Assembly: GCA_902363735.1 (NCBI GenBank)
Contig: CABJBA010000002.1
Coordinates: 124,001-188,000 of the forward strand
Direction of reading: 5' to 3'
From: Clostridiaceae bacterium
GTDB lineage: Bacteria > Bacillota > Clostridia > Lachnospirales > Lachnospiraceae
DNA: 64,000 nt
The translations under genes and the position numbers were made by a program. Below, piece after piece: positions 25,644 to 33,874 of the stretch (position 1 is its first letter; each line of letters begins with the position of its first letter). The notes under the pieces were generated by a model that searched no databases, was not told where the DNA came from, and saw nothing but the letters and a program-made list of their open reading frames with translations.

Positions 25644-27467
25644 ATGAAAAAGTCTTCTAAATTATCAGTTCGGATGTTTCTTCTTCTTTTGCTGTGTGTG
25701 GTCATGCCCCTGGCAGGGGTCTGTATTTACGTACGGGTCAGTATGGAACATTTTATCCAGGAAAAACTGAGTGAAAAAGTCATTCAAAACATCTCAAGGG
25801 GAGAAAGGAATATCTGTGATAATTTACAGAACATCGCCGCACTGACTAATGTTTTTGTATATGACGAGGAACTGCAAAGACGCATAACAGATCCCAATAC
25901 CTCCGAATATGACAATACCAAGTATTTTGACCAGATGGTACATAAACTGAGCATTGCCAGCGGTTTTGATTTTGTGCAGGATATGAAGATCCTTTTGTTT
26001 GACGATTATGACAGGATATATTCCAACTGGAGCATGAATTATCAGGATTACCAGTTTCTCCTGGATCAGGATTGGGTGAAGAAGAGCAGGGAAAATAACG
26101 GGCATATTGTCTGGGCTATGTTTAACCCGGCCTATATCATTGGTGAACAGAAAGACCAGACCTATATATCTCTGGCAAAATCTCTTCTTAAGGACTATAC
26201 CACCGGAAGCGTCATAGGAACTCTTATTATCAGCATTGACCAGAAAAAGTTCAGTGAGCTATTGATGGAATATGCTTATGCCGGTGATATTGCCTATGTC
26301 TGCGTGGGGGAAGGAACCGTACTTTTGCAAAATGATATTAAGGAACTTATTCACGAAGAAGATATCAGACACCTGTACCAGAAGACGGAGGGAGAAAAAA
26401 GCGGAAACTTACGTTACCAGATGGAAGGAGGAAATTTCCTCATCAGCTATTACACCATACCAAAGCCGTGGGTGTTTAATGAACAGCAGATGAAGGTTTT
26501 TCATTTTACCAATTATCAGGAAGTGACCAATCAGATGGAAATGATCGGTTTTAGGCTGAACATGATTCTTTTGATTGTTATATGCGCACTGGTTCTGATT
26601 CTGTATTTATCCATCAAGATGCTGGTAAAGCCTATTGTCAAGCTAAGCGGGCAGATGGAAACTTATACACTGGATATGGATTTAAAAGATATTGATATGG
26701 AGCGGTCTGATGAGATCGGCCGCTTAAACAGATCTTTCCGGCAAATGTCTGTAAATATCAGCGGATTGTTTGAACAGCTTAAAGAAGAGCATGAGGTAAA
26801 GGAGAAATACAGGTATGAATCCCTGCGGGCACAATTGAATCCTCATTTTCTGTTTAATACCCTGTCAACCATACGTTGGATGGCAATCATTAGGGGTGCA
26901 GATAATATAGTAGACGGAATTGATGCTCTTGCCCATATATTAAAATACAGTATGAGCAGGGAAAACTGTCTGGTGACGGTAGCGGAAGAGGTAGATAATA
27001 TCCGAAATTATCTATATATTCAAAATTGCCGTTATGGAAATCACTGCAAACTGGAAGTCAGTCTAGATGAAGATATCATGATTTTAAAAACCGCTAAATT
27101 CATCCTTCAGCCTATTGTGGAGAATGCCATTATCCATGGATATGACAAAGACAGGGAAGAAATCTTAATCAGAATTTATGGGTTTATGGAGGAAGGAAGT
27201 CTCCATATCTATGTAGAGGATGACGGAGTGGGCATTTCCCCCAATATCATCAGGCAGTTTGAGGCTTCCAGAAGAGACAGGAGCAAGGAGCGTAAACTGA
27301 CAGGCATCGGAATCAAAAATGTGGACGAGTACATACGGATTACATTTGGCAATGAGTATGGCCTGACCATTGAAAGTCTTAAAACCAGGGGTACAGTGGT
27401 ATTGTTCACCCTTCCGGTAATCAGAGAGGAGAAATCAGGGGATGAAGAAGGTAATGATTGTGGATGA
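25644..27467 (+). CDS. YesM-type sensor histidine kinase
   Basis: The 607-residue membrane kinase has a first helix (about 12-32), a large extracytoplasmic sensor domain (about 35-300), a second helix (about 303-325), a HAMP segment (about 326-378, with VKPIVKLSGQM and SDEIGRLNRSF) and a histidine-kinase part of the LytS/YesM class. The phosphate-accepting histidine is H401 in AQLNPHFLFNTLSTIRW. N- and G-boxes are PIVENAIIHGY and VEDDGVGIS with TGIGIKNVDEYI. It overlaps the response-regulator gene by 26 bases. Such pairs next to a sugar ABC importer usually sense an extracellular carbohydrate and turn the importer on. Confidence 0.93.
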   Translation: MKKSSKLSVRMFLLLLLCVVMPLAGVCIYVRVSMEHFIQEKLSEKVIQNISRGERNICDNLQNIAALTNVFVYDEELQRRITDPNTSEYDNTKYFDQMVHKLSIASGFDFVQDMKILLFDDYDRIYSNWSMNYQDYQFLLDQDWVKKSRENNGHIVWAMFNPAYIIGEQKDQTYISLAKSLLKDYTTGSVIGTLIISIDQKKFSELLMEYAYAGDIAYVCVGEGTVLLQNDIKELIHEEDIRHLYQKTEGEKSGNLRYQMEGGNFLISYYTIPKPWVFNEQQMKVFHFTNYQEVTNQMEMIGFRLNMILLIVICALVLILYLSIKMLVKPIVKLSGQMETYTLDMDLKDIDMERSDEIGRLNRSFRQMSVNISGLFEQLKEEHEVKEKYRYESLRAQLNPHFLFNTLSTIRWMAIIRGADNIVDGIDALAHILKYSMSRENCLVTVAEEVDNIRNYLYIQNCRYGNHCKLEVSLDEDIMILKTAKFILQPIVENAIIHGYDKDREEILIRIYGFMEEGSLHIYVEDDGVGISPNIIRQFEASRRDRSKERKLTGIGIKNVDEYIRITFGNEYGLTIESLKTRGTVVLFTLPVIREEKSGDEEGNDCG

Positions 27468-29079
27468 TGAGGTTTTGGTGCGCCTTGGAATCCAGTCATT
27501 GATTAAATGGGAGAACCATGGCTACCAGATTGTATGTGACGCATCGGACGGGGCAGAGGCCCTTCAAAAGATCAGGCAGTACCAGCCGGATATCGTTCTC
27601 ACGGACTTAAAGATGAGCCCAATGGATGGTTTTCAGCTGATTTCAGAATGCAGAGAAAAATATCCTCACATCCAGTTTATTGTCTTAAGCAGCTATAATG
27701 ATTTTGATAATGTAAGAAATGCCATGAAAATAGGGGCCTTTGATTATGTTTTTAAATTGACCGTAAAGCCGGAAGAACTGTTAAAGGTTATGAATGAGGC
27801 CTCTTCTCTTGGGAAAGGGGCAGAGGCGGCCCAGGAAACCAGTTCCCTGACAGAACGGAATCTGGAAGTCATAAAAAAGGGATTGTTTAAAAGAATCTTA
27901 AATTCAGAAACTTTTTTAAATAAATATTTGGAGGAGCTGACAAAACTGCCCCTTTCCATAAGCTTTGACCGGCCCTTCTGCATTCTCTCTGTTACCATCG
28001 ATGATTTTAAGGTGGTGAGAAAAAAGGGAGATTTCATGGATTTGGAGCTTTTGATATTTACCATGGATAATATTCTTGGGGAGCTGTTTGGACGCCATCA
28101 CCAGGCGGAGGTTTTTCAGTATGGGGAATATGATTTTGCCGTGGCTGTAAACCGGGAAGAAAATCAGGACCATCAGACATTTTTTACGGCAATGGAAAAG
28201 GAATTTGGCCTATTTACCAGCTGTGCCAGACAGTATTACGGTCTGGAGGTGAGCGGAGCACTGAGCAGGGAGTGTACGGGAATTCATGGGTTAAAGAAAG
28301 CGATTGCCCAGAACAGAGATACGCTGAAAAAGCGGTTTTTTTCCATGCCTGGGAAACTTCATCCATATGAGAAGACGATTAAGGAAAAAGCAGTTCTTCC
28401 GCCTGAATTTCACAGCTCTGTTTTAGAGAGCCTGGCGGTGGAATTGGATTTTTACGGAATCAGAAAATTTATGGAAGAATTTTTTTGTTTTTTAGAAGAA
28501 AAAAACCAGTGGGAGCCGGAGGAAATCCGTTATTTACTGAGAAAGGCCTATGGAGCACTGGCCGCTTCTTTTGCCCGCAGAAAAGCCGATATCGACATGT
28601 TCTTAGATAAAAACGGGATAAATATGGAAACCTCCATCAATGATTATACATATCTGGAAAAAATCAGGCAATCGGTATTGGAACTGGTGGAACAGTATAA
28701 AAAAGAGCATGAATCAAACAGCGGCAGGATATTAAGAAAAGAGGTTGCCCAAGCAAAGAGTTTTGTTAGAAACCATATGAAGGAAGAACTGCAGGTTGCA
28801 GACATTGCGGCCATGGTCAATATGAGCGGCAGTTATTTTTCCCACATATTCAAAAAAGAAGAGGGGATCAGCTTTTTAGAATATGTGTACCGGGTGAGGA
28901 TGGAGCATGCCAGACTCTTGCTGGAAAGCAGCGATTTAAAGGTAAATGAAATTGCGGACCGGGTTGGAATTGTTAATCCCAATTATTTCAGCACCCAGTT
29001 TAAAAAGAATGTGGGACAGTCTCCTTTGGAATACCGTCAGGCACAGTTGAAAAAGGCGGAGGAAAATAGCAGGATTTGA
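27442..29079 (+). CDS. YesN-type response regulator with AraC HTH
   Basis: The 545-residue partner of the upstream kinase has an N-terminal receiver domain (about 1-120; D8, D9, phospho-acceptor D55 in IVLTDLKMSPMDG, conserved Lys in VFKLTVKPEEL), a central linker region of about 300 residues without clear motifs, and two AraC-type helix-turn-helix units at the C-terminus (about 435-535: VADIAAMVNMSGSYFSHIFK and VNEIADRVGIVNPNYFSTQF, then GQSPLEYRQ). ATG 27442 follows GAGGAGAAATCAGGG within the kinase gene. The next operon, starting with a sugar-binding lipoprotein, is its probable target. Confidence 0.94.
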   Translation: MKKVMIVDDEVLVRLGIQSLIKWENHGYQIVCDASDGAEALQKIRQYQPDIVLTDLKMSPMDGFQLISECREKYPHIQFIVLSSYNDFDNVRNAMKIGAFDYVFKLTVKPEELLKVMNEASSLGKGAEAAQETSSLTERNLEVIKKGLFKRILNSETFLNKYLEELTKLPLSISFDRPFCILSVTIDDFKVVRKKGDFMDLELLIFTMDNILGELFGRHHQAEVFQYGEYDFAVAVNREENQDHQTFFTAMEKEFGLFTSCARQYYGLEVSGALSRECTGIHGLKKAIAQNRDTLKKRFFSMPGKLHPYEKTIKEKAVLPPEFHSSVLESLAVELDFYGIRKFMEEFFCFLEEKNQWEPEEIRYLLRKAYGALAASFARRKADIDMFLDKNGINMETSINDYTYLEKIRQSVLELVEQYKKEHESNSGRILRKEVAQAKSFVRNHMKEELQVADIAAMVNMSGSYFSHIFKKEEGISFLEYVYRVRMEHARLLLESSDLKVNEIADRVGIVNPNYFSTQFKKNVGQSPLEYRQAQLKKAEENSRI

Positions 29080-29158
29080 AAGAAAATAAGCAGTATCTTA
29101 GAGCATTGACAAAAGAGAAGGATCAAAATAGCCGGAAATCGAAAAAAATGAAAGAAAG

Positions 29159-29196
29159 ACAGCAGGCAGAGAGATATCACTTGCCTGCTGTTTTTG
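29159..29196 (+). terminator. Rho-independent terminator after the two-component genes
   Basis: ACAGCAGGCA (29159-29168) and TGCCTGCTGT (29182-29191) form a perfect stem followed by TTTTT. Confidence 0.85.
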
Positions 29197-29282
29197 CTAT
29201 AGTATAGACAGTTGTTGCAGTTCAGGCATTCCGGATATTTCTGCATGTCTGGAGTAAATCAAAATTATTGGAGGAAGGTACA

Positions 29283-30680
29283 ATGAGAAAGTGGAAAAAA
29301 TTAGGGGTACTTGGCATGGCATCTCTTATGGCAATGTCAGTGCTGGCCGGCTGTCAGAGCGGACAGAAGACGGAACAGACGGCAGCATCGCCGGAGACTG
29401 CCAAAACGGAGGGGACAAAAACGGAGGACTCCAAAGCCGGTAAGGGAGAACCAGTGGTTTTACGGATGTGGGGAGGCGTTCCTGCGGAAGCCGGTCCCCA
29501 GAGAGTTTGCGACAATTTTAACCAGCTATATAAGGATAAAGGAATTCAGATAGAGTATGAACGGTTTGTAAATGATGATACGGGAAATTTGAAACTGGAA
29601 ACCAATCTTCTCTCAGGAGACGGAGTAGATCTTTATATGACCTACACAACAGATGTACTTACAAAACGGGCGGAGGGAAATATGGCGCTGGACCTTTCAG
29701 AGCTGATTGCCCGGGATGATTTTCAGCTGACTAAATATTTTGGAACTCTGGCTGAGGCTTATTACATTAACGAAAAGCCTTATTCCATTCCCACAAAGCT
29801 GGATCAGTACGGAATTGTATTAAATCAAGACATGTTTGAAGCAGCCGGAATTGCAGTTCCTACGGAATGGACATTTGATGAATTCCGGGAGATCTCAAAA
29901 AAGCTTACCAATGGAGAAGGTCAGGATAAGGTTTATGGTATGTTCTGGAATTCCCAGCAGGATCTGACCTATCTTTTTACTTATTTAGCTGCTCAGACCA
30001 ACGGCGGAGATCCTATGTATAAAAATGACAAGGAAACCAGTTTTGATGATCCGGTGATCCTTAAATCTGTTGAATTGATCAATAACATGATGAATGTGGA
30101 TAAAACATCTCCTACCCATACCGATTCTGTAACCCAGAAGCTGTCACAGGAAAGCATGTTCCTGACAGGAAAATCTGCCATGACCGTGGGGCCATGGATT
30201 GTAAGAAGCGTGAAAGATCAGGCCAGCTATCCTCATAACTTTAAAACAGCCTTTGCTCCCTATCCTGTGGCAGAAGAAGGACAAAGAAATTATACCCAGG
30301 GCGGTTATGGAGATCATCTGAGTATTAATCCAAAGTCCCAGAACATTGATGCTGCATGGGAATTTGCAAAGTGGTACGCAACTGAGGGAATGCTTCCTGT
30401 AGTAGAAGGCGGACGTGTGCCTGCTTCCAATACTTATAATGCCCTGGAGGTGACAGAGGCGTTTGTCATGGGAGCAGAGGATTATCTGGATGCAGAAACC
30501 ACCCAGAAGATACTCATAACACCAGCCGACAATTATGCAGTTCCGTCTATTACCAATCATATTGCAGAGGTAAAGAAAATGGCAGTGGAAGAGCTGGAAG
30601 GTATTTTTATTGGAAAACAGTCTGTGGAAGATGGAATGAAAAAGGCCAAAGCAAGAGCGGATGAGCTTTTGCAGAAATAA
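29283..30680 (+). CDS. Carbohydrate ABC transporter substrate-binding lipoprotein (family 1)
   Basis: The 465-residue protein starts with a lipoprotein signal (lipobox LAGC at about residues 22-25) followed by a long Thr/Glu/Lys-rich linker. The mature domain is of the maltose/multiple-sugar class, with VVLRMWGGVP at its start, DGVDLYMTYTTDVL and SIPTKLDQYGIVLNQDMFEAAG. ATG 29283 has GGAGGAAGG just before it; an upstream TTG at 29268 lies within that site. It binds an extracellular sugar, not named by the sequence, for the two permeases that follow. A hairpin without T-run lies between it and the permeases, as often seen where the binding protein is made in excess. Confidence 0.92.
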   Translation: MRKWKKLGVLGMASLMAMSVLAGCQSGQKTEQTAASPETAKTEGTKTEDSKAGKGEPVVLRMWGGVPAEAGPQRVCDNFNQLYKDKGIQIEYERFVNDDTGNLKLETNLLSGDGVDLYMTYTTDVLTKRAEGNMALDLSELIARDDFQLTKYFGTLAEAYYINEKPYSIPTKLDQYGIVLNQDMFEAAGIAVPTEWTFDEFREISKKLTNGEGQDKVYGMFWNSQQDLTYLFTYLAAQTNGGDPMYKNDKETSFDDPVILKSVELINNMMNVDKTSPTHTDSVTQKLSQESMFLTGKSAMTVGPWIVRSVKDQASYPHNFKTAFAPYPVAEEGQRNYTQGGYGDHLSINPKSQNIDAAWEFAKWYATEGMLPVVEGGRVPASNTYNALEVTEAFVMGAEDYLDAETTQKILITPADNYAVPSITNHIAEVKKMAVEELEGIFIGKQSVEDGMKKAKARADELLQK

Positions 30681-30690
30681 ACAGAGACAA

Positions 30691-30733
30691 AATTCCCGGG
30701 GCAGCCTCAAAGAAAACGGCAGCTCCGGGAATT
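30691..30733 (+). repeat. Intercistronic stem-loop after the binding-protein gene
   Basis: AATTCCCGG (30691-30699) pairs with CCGGGAATT (30725-30733); an A-run, not a T-run, follows on the plus strand. It probably protects or sets the amount of the upstream message. Confidence 0.5.
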
Positions 30734-30811
30734 AAAAAAATACACTCTTCGAGGGTATCTTGATGCTCAAGATGAGTAAGAAAAAAAGAAGAAAGGAGGG
30801 AACCGCCCATT

Positions 30812-31708
30812 ATGAAGAAAATCAGGCTTAGCAAACAGTTAAAAATAGATTTGACAGGCTATGGATTTATATTGCCCAATATAATCGGTGTATGTCTTTT
30901 CACCTTGTTTCCCATGATTTTTTCCCTGATCATCAGCTTTACTGACTGGGATTATACCAAAGGGATCGGCAACTGGAACTTTATCGGGCTTACAAATTTT
31001 GCCGAAATGTGGCAGGATGAATGGTTTACCAGTTCCCTGATCAATACCATAGTTTTCGCGGTGGGAGTGGTGCCGGTGACGGTTTTCCTGGCGTTGGTGC
31101 TGGCTGTCATCATCGATAAATACTGTATTGCCAGACTTCCTATGAGGCTGGCGCTTTTTATGCCCTATATATCCAATATTGTAGCCGTTGCCATTGTTTG
31201 GGTGATGATGTATTCTCCCTGGGGACCATTTACCCAGGTGGTAAAGTTCCTTGGAGTGGAAAATCCTCCCCAGTGGCTTGGAGACACAGCCTGGGCTCTG
31301 CCTGCACTGATGCTCATGACTGTTTGGTCAGGAGTGGGATATGCCAATATGATCTATACGTCAGCACTTCAGGGGCTTCCCCAGGAGGTTTATGAAGCTG
31401 CGGATATTGACGGAGCAAATGAAGTTCAGAAGTTTTTTAGACTTACCATCCCGTTTTTGTCACCAACCACCTTTTTTCTGGTCATTACCACGTTTATCAC
31501 TTCCTTTCAGGTGTTTGCACCCATACAGATTATGACAAGAGGCGGCCCAGGAACGGCCACCAATGTACTGGTTTATTATATTTACACGTCAGCCTTTACC
31601 TTTTATAAAATGGGTTATGCCTCTGCTATGTCATGGATATTATTCTTGATTTTATTCGGTATAACCATGTTTCAGTGGGCAGGACAGAAAAAATGGGTCA
31701 GCTATTAA
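30812..31708 (+). CDS. Sugar ABC transporter permease, MalF/UgpA type
   Basis: The 298-residue permease of the CUT1 class has an N-terminal cytoplasmic stretch, about six membrane helices and the EAA loop EVYEAADIDGANEVQKFFRLTIPFL, quoted by its parts (EAADIDGA and KFFRLTIPFL). GYGFILPNIIGVCLFTLFPM marks the first helix and GGPGTATNVLVYYIY the typical segment before the last helices. AAGGAGGGAA precedes ATG 30812. It pairs with the next gene product. No ATPase gene follows in this operon, so the transporter probably uses a shared MsmX-like ATPase encoded elsewhere, as known in Bacillus. Confidence 0.93.
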   Translation: MKKIRLSKQLKIDLTGYGFILPNIIGVCLFTLFPMIFSLIISFTDWDYTKGIGNWNFIGLTNFAEMWQDEWFTSSLINTIVFAVGVVPVTVFLALVLAVIIDKYCIARLPMRLALFMPYISNIVAVAIVWVMMYSPWGPFTQVVKFLGVENPPQWLGDTAWALPALMLMTVWSGVGYANMIYTSALQGLPQEVYEAADIDGANEVQKFFRLTIPFLSPTTFFLVITTFITSFQVFAPIQIMTRGGPGTATNVLVYYIYTSAFTFYKMGYASAMSWILFLILFGITMFQWAGQKKWVSY

Positions 31709-31728
31709 GGAAAAAGGAGGAAGATAAA

Positions 31729-32580
31729 ATGAAGAAATATCAACGGATTATATTAAGAATCCTGTTTACCGTAATCATAGGAGCTTTGGCTGTTTCCATG
31801 ATTACCCCTTTTTTATGGATGCTTTCGGCATCGATGAAACTTCCCCTGGATGTCATGAAGCTGCCGATTGAATGGATACCAAAATATTTTTATCCGGATA
31901 ATTACAAAAAGGTTTGGAATGTAGGGGGGCTGGCAGCAAGAGACTATCATTTTGGCCTGGCATACTGGAACTCCATAAAGATTGCTGCTATCAATCTGAC
32001 GGGATCAGTACTTACCAGCACCCTGGCCGGGTATGCTTTTGCTAAAATAAAGTTCAGGGGGCGAAATGTGCTGTTCCTGATCTATCTTGCCACCATGATG
32101 ATTCCCAGCCAGGTAACCCTGATTCCCAAGTTTGTTATGTTTAATAATATGGGGCTGACAGGAACTCACTTAACCCTGATCCTGCCGGGACTGATTACCA
32201 TTACAGGAACATTTCTTATGCGCCAGTATTTTATGCAGATTCCCGATGAGCTGAGGGAGTCGGCAAGGGTGGATGGCGCCCACGAATTTTTGATTTGGCT
32301 GAAAATTATGGTGCCTATTGCAAAGCCTAATATGGCATCTCTGGCAATGGTGGTGTTCCTGTGGAACTGGAACAGCTATCTGGAGCCTCTTGTATTTTTA
32401 AATGACTGGAGATTGTATACAATCCCTATTGCTCTTACAAATTTTATTGAAGAAAGTGTGACGGAATACAATCTGATCATGGCTGCTGCGGCCTCTGCCC
32501 TGGTTCCGGCTTTCCTTGTGTTTTTGTTGGGGCAGAAGTTTCTTGTCAAAGGCCTGGTGGCCGGTGCGGTGAAAGGATAA
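31729..32580 (+). CDS. Sugar ABC transporter permease, MalG/UgpE type
   Basis: The second CUT1 permease (283 residues) starts at ATG 31729, which AAGGAGG precedes; the frame is open further upstream inside the other permease gene but without a better start. Class features are ILRILFTVIIGALAVSMITPFLW (given as its hydrophobic first helix, about residues 8-29), ASMKLPLDVMKLP, the EAA loop ELRESARVDGAHEFLIWLKI and the last segment VFLLGQKFLVKGLVAGAVKG. It forms the membrane channel with the MalF-type partner. Two FAD-enzyme genes follow after 10 bases, so they are probably in the same operon. Confidence 0.93.
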   Translation: MKKYQRIILRILFTVIIGALAVSMITPFLWMLSASMKLPLDVMKLPIEWIPKYFYPDNYKKVWNVGGLAARDYHFGLAYWNSIKIAAINLTGSVLTSTLAGYAFAKIKFRGRNVLFLIYLATMMIPSQVTLIPKFVMFNNMGLTGTHLTLILPGLITITGTFLMRQYFMQIPDELRESARVDGAHEFLIWLKIMVPIAKPNMASLAMVVFLWNWNSYLEPLVFLNDWRLYTIPIALTNFIEESVTEYNLIMAAAASALVPAFLVFLLGQKFLVKGLVAGAVKG

Positions 32581-32590
32581 GGATGAGAAT

Positions 32591-33874
32591 ATGAGATATA
32601 TAACAGAAAATAAAAGAGATATACCCGTAATACGTGAAGTGGATGTGCTGGTTCTGGGCGGAGGTCCGGCAGGAATCGGGGCAGCGGTGGGGGCTGCAAG
32701 AGAAGGGGCAGTAACTATACTGGTGGAACAGACTGGAGATGTGGGAGGAATTGCCACGACCGGGCTTATGAGCCACTGGACGGGAAAAACAGAAGGGGGA
32801 TTTTATGAGGAAATCCTGAGCCGTTCGGCAGAACTTACGGGAGAAGGACGTCAGATCATCAATCCGGAGCGCTTAAAAACAGTATTTCTCCGCATGCTGG
32901 CGGAGGCAGGAGTTTCCCTTCGGCTGTATACCTTTGCCAGCAACGCCATTATGGAAGATAATATGATTAAGGGAGTGATTCTGGAAAGTAAATCAGGCAG
33001 GGAGGCTGTTCTGGCAAAAATCGTCATTGACGCCACAGGAGACGGGGATATAGCGGCAAAGGCGGGAGCACCTTATGTTAAAGGAAGGGAAGGCGATGGA
33101 CTGATGCAGCCTGCTACAATCATGTTTAAGGTGGCAGGCGTGGATGAGGAAAGGGGTGTTTTTCCAGGAGGTTTTGAAGAAAGCTTTGCCCTTCCTGACG
33201 GAGATTTACAGGAGTTAGGGAAAAAATACCTGCCCAGTCCTGCCGGGCATGTGCTTCTTTACAAAACAACTCTTCCGGGAGTGGTTACCTGCAATATGAC
33301 TAACTGCACCGGAGTGGATGGCACCAGTGCAGACGATCTTACAAAGGCAACCTTAATCTGCAGAGAACAAATGGATGAGATCGTTGCCTTTCTTAGAAAA
33401 TATGTTCCCGGCTTTGAAAGCTGTTATATGATCAGCTCTGCTTCCCTGGTGGGAATTCGGGAAACCAGACATTTTAAGGGAGAGGAAACCATTAAGTCAC
33501 AGGATATTCTGGAAGCCAGGGTATTTGACAACTGGGTGGTGGCAAAGGCCAGCTTTAATTTTGACGTGCACAATCTAACAGGCAATGGCCTTGATGAAAC
33601 CGGTTGTCAAAAGCATTTTCCGCAGACAAAAGGGTACACCATCCCCTACGGCTGTTTTGTACCGTTGGAAATTGACAATCTATATCTGGCAGGAAGAAAT
33701 ATCTCAGGAACCCACATGGCCCATTCCAATTACCGTGTCATGCCTATCTGCGCCAATATGGGGCAGGCGGTGGGCATCGCAGCCGCCATGTGCTCCGGTT
33801 CCGGAGTGGTGCCCAGGGCCCTTGAAGTGAGAAAGCTTCAGAGCCGTCTGATGGAATTGGGGGTGAGTCCATGA
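32591..33874 (+). CDS. FAD-dependent oxidoreductase (FAD_oxidored/PF12831 type), first of a pair
   Basis: The 427-residue flavoprotein has an N-terminal FAD-binding Rossmann motif VLVLGGGPAGIGAAVGAARE (about 19-38) ending in the acidic residue of VEQ, then GDVGGIATTGLMS, a second FAD contact VIDATGDGDIAAKAGA (about 138-153) and a C-terminal NLYLAGRNISGTHMAHSNYR with MGQAVGIAAA. There is no signal peptide and no visible iron-sulfur motif. It follows the sugar permease by 10 bases and overlaps the next flavoprotein gene by four (ATGA). The pair probably oxidises or reduces the imported carbohydrate or a product of it; no substrate can be read from the sequence. Confidence 0.8.
   Translation: MRYITENKRDIPVIREVDVLVLGGGPAGIGAAVGAAREGAVTILVEQTGDVGGIATTGLMSHWTGKTEGGFYEEILSRSAELTGEGRQIINPERLKTVFLRMLAEAGVSLRLYTFASNAIMEDNMIKGVILESKSGREAVLAKIVIDATGDGDIAAKAGAPYVKGREGDGLMQPATIMFKVAGVDEERGVFPGGFEESFALPDGDLQELGKKYLPSPAGHVLLYKTTLPGVVTCNMTNCTGVDGTSADDLTKATLICREQMDEIVAFLRKYVPGFESCYMISSASLVGIRETRHFKGEETIKSQDILEARVFDNWVVAKASFNFDVHNLTGNGLDETGCQKHFPQTKGYTIPYGCFVPLEIDNLYLAGRNISGTHMAHSNYRVMPICANMGQAVGIAAAMCSGSGVVPRALEVRKLQSRLMELGVSP

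Noticed and set aside
30144..30710. 188-codon minus-strand frame opposite the sugar-binding lipoprotein gene
   Set aside because: Its Cys/His-rich, low-complexity translation is typical of an antisense shadow; the plus-strand gene is clear.
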